From Rhodoferax sp. OV413 (lineage in GTDB: Bacteria; Pseudomonadota; Gammaproteobacteria; Burkholderiales; Burkholderiaceae_C), in contig NZ_FNJA01000003.1 in NCBI RefSeq assembly GCF_900104385.1, forward strand, positions 552,918-616,917: DNA of 64,000 bases, written 5' to 3'. Positions 48,393 through 56,578 of this stretch are shown here, in pieces. The number at the start of each line of letters is the position of its first letter. Position 1 is the stretch's first letter. Position numbers and translations under genes: made by a program. Below the pieces are notes generated by a model, which searched no databases, was not told where the DNA came from, and worked only from the letters and a program-made list of their open reading frames with translations.

Positions 48393-49532
48393 TTAGCGCA
48401 GCCGTGCCGGTGACAAGGCCGCGGGGTCCACCCCTTGGCGCTGCAGTTCGTCCGGCACAGGCAGGCCGCGGACCAGCGCATCGGCCAAGGCGCTGGCGCC
48501 GGCCGCGCTCTGGATGCCGTAGCCGCCCTGGGCCGCCAGCCAGAAGAAACCCGGGCAGTGCGCATCGAAGCCGATGACCATTTCGCCATCGGGCACGAAG
48601 GAGCGCAAACCGGCCCAGGTGCTGCCCGGGCGGCGGATGTGCAGCGTGGTGACGCTTTCGATCTGGTGGATGCCCATGGCGATGTCCAGCTCTTCGGGCA
48701 CCACATCGTGCGGCACGGTGGCGTCGGCATTCGCTGGCGAGCCCAGCAGTTGCCCGGCATCGGGCTTGAAGTAATAGCTCTCGTCCACGCCCACCACGGC
48801 CGGCCAGCCGGATGCGTCCAGACCCTCGGGCACGGGGAAGGTGAAGGCGCTGCGCCGGTGCGGTACCAGGCCGATCGGCTGGACACCGAACAGCGCGGCC
48901 AGCTCGTCAGCCCAGGCGCCCGCGGCGTTGACGACGGTGCGGGCGCGCAGGCTCTGGCCATCGGCGAAATCCAGCGTCCAGTGCTGGCCGTCGTGGCGCG
49001 CCCCGGTCAGCTCCACGCCGGTGTGTAGCTCGGCGCTGTGCGCCCCAGCCTTGCGCCGGAAGCCGCGCAGAAAGCCTTGGAGCAGGGCATGCACATCCAG
49101 GTCTTGCGCACCACCGTCGTACAGCGCGCCGTGCACCATTTCGGGCCGCAGGCAGGGCACGCGGGCCAGGGTGGTGGCGGCATCCCACTCCACCAGATCG
49201 GGGCAGCTAGATGCCAATGCGCTACGGGTGCTGGCCAGCTCCGCCTCCTGCCCCGGTGAAGCCAGGTACAGCACGCCGCGCGGATGCACCAGCGGCACCT
49301 CGGCAAAGCCCGCTGGCGGCTGCTCGTAGAACGCCCGGCTGGCGCGGGTCAGCGCCCGCACCATGGGCGGGCCGTAGCTCTCCATGAACATGGCCGCCGA
49401 GCGGCCGGTGGCGTGGTAGCCGGGCTGGCTCTCGCGCTCCAGCAGGGCCACGCTGCGCTGGCCCGCCAGGCGCCAGGCCAGGGAGGCACCGGCAATGCCG
49501 GCGCCCAGGATGATGACGTCAAATTCTCGCAT
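48393..49532 (-). CDS. FAD-dependent amine/amino-acid oxidoreductase (DadA/SoxB-like)
   Basis: The 379-residue flavoprotein opens FDVIILGAGIAGASLAWRLAG, an FAD Rossmann motif, and has the C-terminal GYGIQSAAGASALADAL of D-amino-acid/glycine oxidase-like DAO-fold enzymes. It oxidises an amino acid or secondary amine. The start at 49532 lies inside the tandem operator region. Operon order is oxidase, Bug protein, amidase, all minus strand, facing an XRE-cupin regulator. The substrate is not fixed by sequence. Confidence 0.88.
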   Translation of the reverse strand: MREFDVIILGAGIAGASLAWRLAGQRSVALLERESQPGYHATGRSAAMFMESYGPPMVRALTRASRAFYEQPPAGFAEVPLVHPRGVLYLASPGQEAELASTRSALASSCPDLVEWDAATTLARVPCLRPEMVHGALYDGGAQDLDVHALLQGFLRGFRRKAGAHSAELHTGVELTGARHDGQHWTLDFADGQSLRARTVVNAAGAWADELAALFGVQPIGLVPHRRSAFTFPVPEGLDASGWPAVVGVDESYYFKPDAGQLLGSPANADATVPHDVVPEELDIAMGIHQIESVTTLHIRRPGSTWAGLRSFVPDGEMVIGFDAHCPGFFWLAAQGGYGIQSAAGASALADALVRGLPVPDELQRQGVDPAALSPARLR

Positions 49533-49555
49533 TTGAGAATTCTCACATGCGAGAA
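49524..49555. promoter_or_regulatory. Tandem 16-bp operators TTCTC-N6-GAGAA
   Basis: TTCTCGCATTTGAGAA (49524-49539) and TTCTCACATGCGAGAA (49540-49555) abut exactly, and together they form one near-perfect 32-bp inverted repeat with a single mismatch. They overlap the start of the oxidase gene and lie 55 bp before the divergent XRE-cupin regulator gene, its probable binder. Confidence 0.8.
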
Positions 49556-49609
49556 TCATGCCCGTCCAGCAAAACTTGGATGCTTCCGGCCCACACTAGG
49601 GAAAACGAC

Positions 49610-50218
49610 ATGCCCGCACGCCCCGCCAGTCCCCCTCCCGATGCACCCGAGGCCGACCGCGCACGCCTGGGGCTGCGTCTGCGCACTTACCGCAAGTCAC
49701 GCAAGCTGACGCTGAAGGAGCTGTCGGCCCGCTCGGGTGTGCCGCTGTCCACCCTGTCGAAGATGGAGCTTGGCCAATCGTCGGTGGGCTACGAGAAAGT
49801 GGCCGCCGTGGCCCGTGCGCTGGCGCTGGACATCAACCAGCTGTTCGACACCCGCGCACCCGCGCCGGCCGACCTGGCTGCACCCACGGTGGTGTGGTCG
49901 TCGGTGGCGGCGGCGCCGGTGTACAGCTCGGGCAACTACGAGTACCGCGCATTGGCCACGGAATTCCCGGGCAAGCGCATGACGCCCATGCACGGGCGCA
50001 TCCTGGCGCGGGAGCGCAGCCAGTTCCCGGACTTCATCCGCCATGCGGGCCAGGAGTTCGTCACCGTGCTGTCCGGCCGGGTACGGCTAGAGTTTGAAAC
50101 CGGCGAAACCATCGAGCTGGGGCGCCATGAATCGGCCTACTTCGACAGCGGCATCGGCCACATCTATCTGTCGCTAGGCCGTACCGAGGCCCAGATGCTG
50201 GTGGTGATGAGCGCCTAA
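49610..50218 (+). CDS. XRE-family regulator with C-terminal cupin domain
   Basis: The 202-residue protein has an XRE helix-turn-helix at about 30-85 (LRTYRKSRKLTLKELSARSGVPLSTLSKMELGQ) and a cupin_2 sensor domain at about 125-195. Such regulators (PuuR-, SutR- or MppR-like) respond to amino acids, amines or related ligands. AGGGAAAA precedes the ATG at 49610. It is divergent from the oxidase-Bug-amidase operon with the tandem operators between, so it is the likely repressor or activator. It is convergent with lnt. Confidence 0.9.
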   Translation: MPARPASPPPDAPEADRARLGLRLRTYRKSRKLTLKELSARSGVPLSTLSKMELGQSSVGYEKVAAVARALALDINQLFDTRAPAPADLAAPTVVWSSVAAAPVYSSGNYEYRALATEFPGKRMTPMHGRILARERSQFPDFIRHAGQEFVTVLSGRVRLEFETGETIELGRHESAYFDSGIGHIYLSLGRTEAQMLVVMSA

Positions 50219-50237
50219 GCGCCGGATCAGCGCCAGG

Positions 50238-51764
50238 TCAGCGTCGGGTGCGCCAGGCCAGCAGCCAGACCAGCAGGCCCAGCCCCCACAGCGGCCACAG
50301 CCCGCCGCGGGCTACCCACCAGGCATAGGGCGTGATGCGCCAGCCGCTGGTGGCGTTCAGCCCCCGGCCTTCCACCTCGCCGACCAGCACGTCGCGCGTC
50401 AAACGGGGCAAGGCCTGCGTCACCTGGCCGCGGTAGTCGATGATCGCAGTGGCGCCGGTATTGGTGGCGCGCAGCATAGGCCGCTCAAACTCCAGCGCGC
50501 GCATGCGCGAGATGCTCAGATGCTGGTCGATGGCCAGCGAGTTGCCAAACCAGCCGATGTTGCTGACGTTGACGAAGATGGTCGGCGCCTGCGCGGGGTC
50601 GATGAAGCGCGCGCCCAGCTCTTCGCCAAACAAATCCTCGTAGCAGATGTTGGGCGCCAGCCGCTGGCCGGCCACTGCCAGCGAGGGCTGACCGACCGCG
50701 CCGCGGTTGAAGTCGCCCAGCGGGATCTTCATCATCTCGGTGAACCACTTGAACAGCGGCGGAATGAACTCGCCAAACGGCACCAGATGGTGCTTGGCGT
50801 ATTCATAGGGCTTGGGGCTGCCAGGCTGCAGGCCGACCACGGCGTTCAGATAGCCGTCGCGCGCATTGCCCAGCGGCACGCCGACCAGGGCTGTCTGGCC
50901 GCCGCTGGCAAAGCGCTGCAGCAGGCCGGGCCAGTAGCCGGCCGGCAGCTGCTGCGGCAGCATGGGGATGGCGGTTTCGGGCGCCACCACCAGCGGCGTG
51001 CGGGCCTGGGCCAGCTGCTCGCCGTACCAGTTCAGGGCCACAGGCACGCCGGCACCCATCTCGAACTTTTCGTCCTGCGGGATATTGCCTTGCAGCAAGG
51101 TCACCGGCAGCACGGCCGCCGGGTCGCTGGGCGGCAGGCGTACCGCCAGCGCCGCCCCGGCCAGCAGGCCTACGGCGAGCAAAGGCAACCACTGGCGCAG
51201 CAACACACAGGCAGCTACCAGCGCCGCAATCCAGCCCACGCCGTACACGCCCACATAGCGCGCAAACAGCGCCAGCCCGTCCAGCTGGGCATAGCCGCCC
51301 GCGCCCCAGGGAAAGCCGGTAAACCACTGGCCGCGGGCCAGCTCGGCCAGCATCCACGAAGATGCAAAAACAATAGCACGCAGCGCAGGATGGGTGGGCG
51401 CCAGCGCCTTGAAAACCCCACAAGCCAGCGCATAAATCAGCGCCAGCGCCATGGCCAGGCCGCCGACGGCTAGCACGGTCAGCGGCGCCGGCAGGCCGCC
51501 ATAGGTATGCATGGAGATGAACAGCCACCAAAAGGTGCCGGTCAGCCAGGCGCTGGCAAACAACCAGCCGCGCAGTGCCGCCTGCCGGGGCGTGTCAGCG
51601 CGCTCCAGCAGCCAGACCAGTCCGCCCAGCGACAGCAGTTGCAGCCACCACAGGGGCAGTCCGTTCCAGGGGTTGGCAATCGACGCGGCCTGGGCCAGGC
51701 CCGCAGCCACGCACAGCAGCAGCGCCGGAGCCGCGCCGGGCCGCCGCCGAAACAGGCTGCGCAT
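50238..51764 (-). CDS. lnt: Apolipoprotein N-acyltransferase
   Basis: The 508-residue inner-membrane enzyme adds the third acyl chain to lipoproteins. About seven membrane helices precede a periplasmic nitrilase domain with the catalytic glutamate in VVAPETAIPMLP, lysine in YAKHHLVPFGEFIPP and the cysteine in PNICYEDLFGEE, the complete triad. The start at 51764 overlaps the corC stop (TGATG); a TTG one codon earlier is possible. It forms the conserved corC-lnt pair. Confidence 0.95.
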   Translation of the reverse strand: MRSLFRRRPGAAPALLLCVAAGLAQAASIANPWNGLPLWWLQLLSLGGLVWLLERADTPRQAALRGWLFASAWLTGTFWWLFISMHTYGGLPAPLTVLAVGGLAMALALIYALACGVFKALAPTHPALRAIVFASSWMLAELARGQWFTGFPWGAGGYAQLDGLALFARYVGVYGVGWIAALVAACVLLRQWLPLLAVGLLAGAALAVRLPPSDPAAVLPVTLLQGNIPQDEKFEMGAGVPVALNWYGEQLAQARTPLVVAPETAIPMLPQQLPAGYWPGLLQRFASGGQTALVGVPLGNARDGYLNAVVGLQPGSPKPYEYAKHHLVPFGEFIPPLFKWFTEMMKIPLGDFNRGAVGQPSLAVAGQRLAPNICYEDLFGEELGARFIDPAQAPTIFVNVSNIGWFGNSLAIDQHLSISRMRALEFERPMLRATNTGATAIIDYRGQVTQALPRLTRDVLVGEVEGRGLNATSGWRITPYAWWVARGGLWPLWGLGLLVWLLAWRTRR

Positions 51765-52648
51765 CAACCGGTGTTGTCGTTGTCGGCCGCGGGCGAAACC
51801 TTGAACCAGCGTACCGCACCGCCCTTGGCGTGCAGCACCACAAAATTCAACCCGGCCAACGCAAAGTGCTCGCCACGCTTGGGCACATGGCCCATTTCGT
51901 GAGCGATCAGGCCGCCGATGGTCTCGAACGCGTCGTCGGGGTCGACGCCGGCCAGCTTCACGCCGAAGGCCTCGTTGACCCGCTCGATCGAGGTCACGCC
52001 GCTGACCCGGTAGGTGCGGTCGGCCAAGCCGAAGATGTCGCCGTCGTCCTCAGCAATGTCGAACTCGTCTTCGATCTCGCCGACGATCTGCTCGAGCACG
52101 TCTTCGATGGTGATCAGTCCGGCAACCCGGCCGAACTCGTCGATCACGATGGCCAGGTGGTTGCGGTTGCCGCGGAAATCGCGCAGCAGGTCGTTCAGGC
52201 CCTTGGTTTCGGGCACGAACACCGCGGGGCGCAGCAGGGCCCGGATGTTCAGCTCGGGCGCACGTTGCAGCTTGAGCAAATCCTTGGCCAGCAGAATGCC
52301 GATGATGTTTTCTTTTTCGCCTTCGAACACCGGAAAGCGCGAGTGGGCGGTTTCGATCACCACGTGCAGCAATTCGTCGAACGGTGCCGCGATGTTCAGC
52401 AGGTCCATGCGGGTGGCGGCCACCATCACCTCGCCGGCCGTCATGTCGGCCATGCGGATCACGCCTTCGAGCATGACGCGCGACTCGGAACCAATGATGT
52501 GGTTGTCCTCGGCTTCGGACAGGGTTTCTAGAAGCTCGTCGCGCGAATCCGGCCCGGGATGTATGAATTCGGCGAGTTTTTGCAGAAAGCCACGCTTGTC
52601 TTCACGTTCAGGAACAGAGGACGAGCGCGCGGGGTAAGGGTCTGACAC
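51764..52648 (-). CDS. corC: CorC/HlyC-family protein with two CBS domains
   Basis: The 294-residue cytoplasmic protein has tandem CBS domains (about 65-185, with DEFGRVAGLITIEDVLEQIVGEIEDEFD) and a C-terminal CorC_HlyC transporter-associated domain. It is linked to magnesium and cobalt efflux in enteric bacteria. The start codon is GTG (52646-52648) followed by SDPYPARSSSVPERED. It is co-transcribed with lnt. YbeY, often the gene before corC, is not adjacent. Confidence 0.92.
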   Translation of the reverse strand: MSDPYPARSSSVPEREDKRGFLQKLAEFIHPGPDSRDELLETLSEAEDNHIIGSESRVMLEGVIRMADMTAGEVMVAATRMDLLNIAAPFDELLHVVIETAHSRFPVFEGEKENIIGILLAKDLLKLQRAPELNIRALLRPAVFVPETKGLNDLLRDFRGNRNHLAIVIDEFGRVAGLITIEDVLEQIVGEIEDEFDIAEDDGDIFGLADRTYRVSGVTSIERVNEAFGVKLAGVDPDDAFETIGGLIAHEMGHVPKRGEHFALAGLNFVVLHAKGGAVRWFKVSPAADNDNTG

Positions 52649-52771
52649 AGCCTTGGATGCAGGACGTGCGGTTGTGGATAAGCCTCAAGGATAGCGGATT
52701 GCGGTTACCACAACGGTCCGCCGCGCAAATTCCAGTACAACCCTCTGTAACGCTGGCTAGTGCAGCTTGGT

Positions 52772-53509
52772 TTACATGGCCGATTTATGCCGGCCTTCGC
52801 GCACGCCCTGTCGCACGTTCTGTAGGGCCTCCAGCAAGTCCCAGAAGCTTTTGGCGTGGGTCTTCAGCTGGTAGTCGGTCTGGCCCAGTTGCTCGGCCAC
52901 CATTTCGGTCATGCGGCTGTCGAGCGTGGCTTCGGGCAGGCGCAAAAAGGCTTCGGTCTCGGCGCCATCGCGCTCCACCACGGCGCCAGCTTTGCGGGCG
53001 ATCTTCAGCATGGCGGTGTTTTCGCTGAGTGCGTGGACGAACAGCAAGTCCACCCCTTCGTTGCTGGCGTGCATGACGGCCCGCTCGAACAGTCGGCCGC
53101 CATAGCCCCGGCCGCGCGCCTGAGGCCGCACCGACACGCCGAACTCGGCACACGACTTGAACTGCGGGTTCACCGAATACGCCAGGTGCGCCATGGCGAT
53201 CAGTTCCAGCTTGCGGTTGTAAATGCCAAAGATGTCGTCGCGCTCGAAATTCAGGCCATCCACATAGTCGCGGATATGCCGGTCGGCAGCGTTGTAGCCA
53301 AAGCGCAGGTAGCGGTCACGCTCGTCCAGCGCCAACAAATGGTTGGCGATGCGCTCGCGGTGCCCCTCGCCCAGGGAGCGGATCGGCACCACCGTAGAAG
53401 CCACCGCGCCATGGCTGCCGTGGACGCCACCGCGTACCAAGGGCGAACGCCACAGGTCCCCCCGGCCGGCATCGGCAGAGGTGTGGGACGGGTGCTTCAA
53501 TTCATGCAT
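52772..53509 (-). CDS. GNAT-family N-acetyltransferase
   Basis: The 245-residue protein carries a GNAT fold in its centre: SVRPQARGRGYGGRLFERAVMHA is the acetyl-CoA loop (Q/R-x-x-G-x-G/A), preceded by LELIAMAHLAYSV. About 35 N-terminal residues are low complexity and about 60 C-terminal residues extend beyond the fold. Substrate and role are not given by sequence. It stands alone, upstream of corC on the minus strand and divergent from hdeD across about 190 bp of AT-rich DNA. Confidence 0.85.
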   Translation of the reverse strand: MHELKHPSHTSADAGRGDLWRSPLVRGGVHGSHGAVASTVVPIRSLGEGHRERIANHLLALDERDRYLRFGYNAADRHIRDYVDGLNFERDDIFGIYNRKLELIAMAHLAYSVNPQFKSCAEFGVSVRPQARGRGYGGRLFERAVMHASNEGVDLLFVHALSENTAMLKIARKAGAVVERDGAETEAFLRLPEATLDSRMTEMVAEQLGQTDYQLKTHAKSFWDLLEALQNVRQGVREGRHKSAM

Positions 53510-53703
53510 CCGTCGAATATAAGGGTTTTCCCCAGTTTTGCGCGGCAGTTCCGCACGAAACCCCGCCGAATAAAGCGGTATCTCCTGAAGAAATCACATT
53601 TTCTTCCAAATAATTGTGTACAAAGCGTTGCAGAAAATTTCACAAATTACGCTTTGCGGCATAAACTTTGCATGGAATTCAAAAGTAGAAACGGGACGTT
53701 TTC
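53510..53703. other. AT-rich intergenic region upstream of hdeD with a dyad
   Basis: This 194-bp gap is far more AT-rich than its surroundings. CAAAGCGT (53621-53628) and ACGCTTTG (53649-53656) form an exact inverted repeat separated by 20 bp, about 50-80 bp before the hdeD start. It probably contains the hdeD promoter and the start region of the GNAT gene; no consensus hexamers are clear. Confidence 0.45.
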
Positions 53704-54261
53704 ATGCGCATACACACGGATTATTTTTTGACCCAAATGGGCCGGCAGTGGGGCTGGGTGGTGTTCCGTGGCGCGGTGGCCGTGCTGTTTGGCGGCCTGG
53801 CGTTTCTGGTCCCCAGCCGCGAACTCGACGCCTTGACCCCGATCTGGGGTGCGTATGTGATGGCCGACGGCTTCCTGGCGCTGCTCACCGCCTACCAGAT
53901 CCGCGAGGAAGACCGCCCCTGGTGGTCGCTGGCGCTGGTCGGCGCAGCCGGCGCCTGCGCGGGCCTGGTGATTTTTTGGCCAGGCACCAGCAGCCTGGCC
54001 TTGTCGACCCTGGTGGCCAGTTGGTCGGTCGCCATGGGCGGCTTCCAGATCCTGGCGGCCTTGCGCATGCGCCAGTCGATTGAAGGCGAGTGGCGGCTGA
54101 TCCTGTCGGGCGTGCTGGCGGTGCTGTTCGGCCTGCTGCTGTTCATTACGCCGGGCAATGCGCTGGCCGTGGTCTGGCTGATTGCCGGCTATGCGATCGG
54201 CTTTGGCGCGCTGGTGATTGCGTTCGGCCTGCGGCTGCGCAGCGTGGCGAACGCCGCCTGA
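53704..54261 (+). CDS. HdeD-family membrane protein (DUF308)
   Basis: The 185-residue integral membrane protein has six hydrophobic helices in three pairs (WVVFRGAVAVLFGGLAFLVP, WWSLALVGAAGACAGLVIFW, WRLILSGVLAVLFGLLLFITP and others), the DUF308/HdeD pattern. In enteric bacteria HdeD supports acid and stress tolerance. The AT-rich upstream region suggests regulated expression. It is convergent with the Lrp-type gene, four bases apart. The family call is firm; function in this organism is inference. Confidence 0.88.
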   Translation: MRIHTDYFLTQMGRQWGWVVFRGAVAVLFGGLAFLVPSRELDALTPIWGAYVMADGFLALLTAYQIREEDRPWWSLALVGAAGACAGLVIFWPGTSSLALSTLVASWSVAMGGFQILAALRMRQSIEGEWRLILSGVLAVLFGLLLFITPGNALAVVWLIAGYAIGFGALVIAFGLRLRSVANAA

Positions 54262-54265
54262 AGGT

Positions 54266-54739
54266 TCACACAGGCAGTGCTGTGGTCGCCTTGACGTGGT
54301 CCAGCACAAAGCTGGTCTTGCAGTCTTCCACGCTCGGGTGCTTGAGCAAGGTGTCCATGATGAAGCGCGAATAGGCCCCCATGTCCTGCACCACCACGCG
54401 CAGCAGATAGTCCATCTCGCCGGTCAGCGACGCGCATTCCACCACTTCGGGCCAGGTCTGCACGCTAGCGCGGAACACATCCATGGGGTTGCGCTTGTGG
54501 CTTTCGGTGTGCTTCTCCAACCGCACGTTCAAGTAGGCCGTTAGGCCCAGACCGACAGCCTCGGGCTTGACCAGCGCCACGTAGCGGGCGATCACCCCCG
54601 TGTCTTCCAGCCGCTTGACGCGGCGCAGCACCGCGCTGGGCGACAGGCTGACCTGCTCCGAAATCTGGTCGTAAGTGGCCCGGCCATCGGCCTGCAAACT
54701 GCGCAGAATCAGGCGGTCAATCTTGTCTAGTGCTTCCAT
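54266..54739 (-). CDS. Lrp/AsnC-family transcriptional regulator
   Basis: The 157-residue protein has an N-terminal helix-turn-helix (KIDRLILRSLQADGRATYDQISEQVSLSPSAVLRRVKRLE) and a RAM ligand-binding domain with CASLTGEMDYLLRVVV. The ATG at 54739 precedes the conserved DNA-binding helices; longer starts lack a better site. It is divergent from the cyclohexadienyl dehydratase/phhA pair, so it probably controls aromatic amino-acid genes. Two half-sites ATTTTGC and GCAAAAAT lie between the genes. Confidence 0.9.
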   Translation of the reverse strand: MEALDKIDRLILRSLQADGRATYDQISEQVSLSPSAVLRRVKRLEDTGVIARYVALVKPEAVGLGLTAYLNVRLEKHTESHKRNPMDVFRASVQTWPEVVECASLTGEMDYLLRVVVQDMGAYSRFIMDTLLKHPSVEDCKTSFVLDHVKATTALPV

Positions 54740-54746
54740 GGCCTGT

Positions 54747-54846
54747 ATTTTGCAACCTTCCTGCACGGGAGGCTATGCACAGGCCCCAACTTGCAGCAAA
54801 AATGCCTTCCCCCGCTCCTACAGTTGTAACGGCGGCTTTGCCGCCG
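54747..54846. promoter_or_regulatory. Lrp-type intergenic region with half-sites and a hairpin
   Basis: ATTTTGCAA (54747-54755) and TTGCAGCAAAAAT (54791-54803) share an inverted ATTTTGC/GCAAAAAT unit about 43 bp apart, consistent with Lrp-family binding. Closer to the dehydratase gene is a 7-bp hairpin CGGCGGC-TTT-GCCGCCG (54830-54846), 33 nt before its ATG, with no U-tract after it. Confidence 0.45.
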
Positions 54847-54878
54847 ATCACCCTCCTCCACCGCCTACAGGAATTCCC

Positions 54879-55661
54879 ATGAAACCATCGCTCCGCAAGA
54901 CCGCCGCCACCCTGGCCCTGACCGTAGGCAGCGCGCTGTGCGCCCAGGCCCAGACGCCGTCCACCCTGGACAGCGTGATGCAATCCGGTGTGCTGCGCGC
55001 CTGCACCCCGGGCGACTACAAGCCGTTCAGCTTCCTGCGCGCCGATGGCGTGTTCGAAGGCATAGACGCCGACCTGGTGCAGTCGCTGGCCACGGCCTTG
55101 GGCGCCAAGGTGAGCTTCGTCAAAACCAGCTGGGCGAACCTGGTGCCCGACATGGTGGCGGGCAAGTGCGACATCGGCGTGGGCGGCATCTCCGTCACCA
55201 CCGAGCGGCAGAAGAAAGCCTTCTTCAGTACCGCCTACATGGTGAACGGCAAGACCCCCATCGTGCGCTGTGCCGACGTGGGCAAGTTCCAGTCGCTGGC
55301 CGACATCGACAAGCCCGGCGTGCGCGCCATCGCCAACCCCGGCGGCAGCAACGAAAAGTTTGCCAAGACCAACTACAAGCAGGCCACGCTGACCATCCAC
55401 CCCGAAAACCTGACCATCTTTGACGAGGTGCTGCAAGGCCGCGCCGACATCTTTGTGACCGAAGCTGCCGAGGCCCTGGTGCAGCAAAAGCTCAAGCCCG
55501 GCCTGTGCGCAGTCAACCCCGACAAGCCGCTGCAGTACGGTGAAATGGCCTATCTGCTGCCGCGCGGCGATGTGCCCATGAAGGCCTTTGTCGACCAGTG
55601 GCTGCACCTGACCCAGGTGACCGGCGAATACCAACGCACGGCCGACAAATGGCTGCGCTAA
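54879..55661 (+). CDS. pheC: Periplasmic cyclohexadienyl (prephenate/arogenate) dehydratase
   Basis: The 260-residue protein has a signal peptide (through ALCAQAQ) and the solute-binding fold that PheC enzymes adapted for catalysis. It aligns throughout with Pseudomonas PheC: GDYKPFSFLRADGVFEGID, FVKTSWANLVPDM, GGISVTTERQKKAFFS, VNGKTPIV, ANPGGSNEKFAKTN and VTEAAEALVQQKL, retaining the tryptophan, lysine and C-terminal-lobe glutamate linked to catalysis. It would make phenylpyruvate or phenylalanine in the periplasm. It overlaps phhA by 13 bp. A simple amino-acid-binding protein is the main alternative. Confidence 0.78.
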   Translation: MKPSLRKTAATLALTVGSALCAQAQTPSTLDSVMQSGVLRACTPGDYKPFSFLRADGVFEGIDADLVQSLATALGAKVSFVKTSWANLVPDMVAGKCDIGVGGISVTTERQKKAFFSTAYMVNGKTPIVRCADVGKFQSLADIDKPGVRAIANPGGSNEKFAKTNYKQATLTIHPENLTIFDEVLQGRADIFVTEAAEALVQQKLKPGLCAVNPDKPLQYGEMAYLLPRGDVPMKAFVDQWLHLTQVTGEYQRTADKWLR

Positions 55662-56518
55662 CGCCCCCCGCGCCGGTGGTCTACGGCGAAGGCAGCCGGC
55701 CGCCGCGCGGCGACTATGCGCGCGACGGCCTGGTGCTGGCCGACTACACCTGCCCGCAGAATTACGCGGCCTACACCGCGCAGGACCACGACACCTACCG
55801 CCAGCTGTATGAACGCCAGTCGGCCCTGGTGCCGGGGCTGGCCTGCGACGAATTCATCGCCGCCCTGCCCTTGCTGGGCGTCAAGGACCGGATTCCGCGC
55901 TTTGAGGAAATCAACGCCCGCCTGACCCCGGCCACTGGCTGGGAGGTGGTGGCCGTGCCCGGGCTGATCCCCGAGGTGCCGTTCTTCACCCTGCTGGCGA
56001 ACCGCAAGTTCCCGGTGACCGACTGGATACGCACGCCCGAGGAGATGGACTACATCGTCGAGCCCGATGTGTTTCACGACCTGTTCGGCCATGTGCCGCT
56101 GCTGTTCAATCCGGTGTTTGCCGCGCACATGCAGGCCTACGGCGCGGGCGGCCTAAAGGCGCACGGCCTAGGCGCCTGCGAACAGCTGTCGCGCCTGTAC
56201 TGGTACACCATCGAGTTCGGCCTGGTGCGGCAGGCGGATGGCTTGCGCGCCTACGGTGCCGGCATTCTCAGTTCGTCCGGCGAGCTGAAACACAGCGTGC
56301 GCAGCCCCGAGCCGCAGCGTCTGGCGCTGGACGTGACGCGCTGCATGCGCACCCGCTACAAGATCGACAGCTACCAGCAAACCTATTTTGTGATCGACAG
56401 CTTCCAGCAGCTGTTCGACCTGACAGCGCCCGACTTCACACCGCTGTATGCGCAGGTGCAGACCCTTGGCGAGCTGGCGGCCGATGCGCGGCTAGACAGC
56501 GACGTTGCTATCAATTAA
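55649..56518 (+). CDS. phhA: Phenylalanine 4-monooxygenase
   Basis: The 289-residue iron/pterin hydroxylase turns phenylalanine into tyrosine. Iron ligands are visible in DVFHDLFGHVPLLF (H-x4-H) and the glutamate in YWYTIEFGLV; family blocks TGWEVVAVPGLIPEVPFF and TRYKIDSYQQTYFVIDSF follow. The ATG at 55649 lies inside the pheC gene, 13 bp before its stop. The last codons (VAIN, TAA) lie within family-A repeat copy A9. Phenylalanine made by the upstream enzyme may be consumed here. Confidence 0.94.
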   Translation: MAALTPPAPVVYGEGSRPPRGDYARDGLVLADYTCPQNYAAYTAQDHDTYRQLYERQSALVPGLACDEFIAALPLLGVKDRIPRFEEINARLTPATGWEVVAVPGLIPEVPFFTLLANRKFPVTDWIRTPEEMDYIVEPDVFHDLFGHVPLLFNPVFAAHMQAYGAGGLKAHGLGACEQLSRLYWYTIEFGLVRQADGLRAYGAGILSSSGELKHSVRSPEPQRLALDVTRCMRTRYKIDSYQQTYFVIDSFQQLFDLTAPDFTPLYAQVQTLGELAADARLDSDVAIN

Positions 56519-56562
56519 AGAGCTACCTGCGCAGGAAGAATAAGCGCTAACGACCTGAAAAG
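56505..56562 (-). repeat. Family-A hairpin repeat, copy A9
   Basis: TTGCTATCAATTAAAGAGCT then ACCTGCGCAGGAAGAATAAGCGCTAACG, family A in the minus orientation. It contains the phhA stop codon TAA and the last four phhA codons, and fills most of the gap to the isomerase gene. Confidence 0.75.
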
Positions 56563-56578
56563 CCTGCAAAATAGCCGC

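Noticed and set aside
52673..52681. Perfect DnaA box (TGTGGATAA, reverse of TTATCCACA) near the corC start
   Set aside because: A single 9-mer is expected about once in every two windows of this size by chance; no cluster of boxes or AT-rich unwinding region is present, so no origin is claimed.
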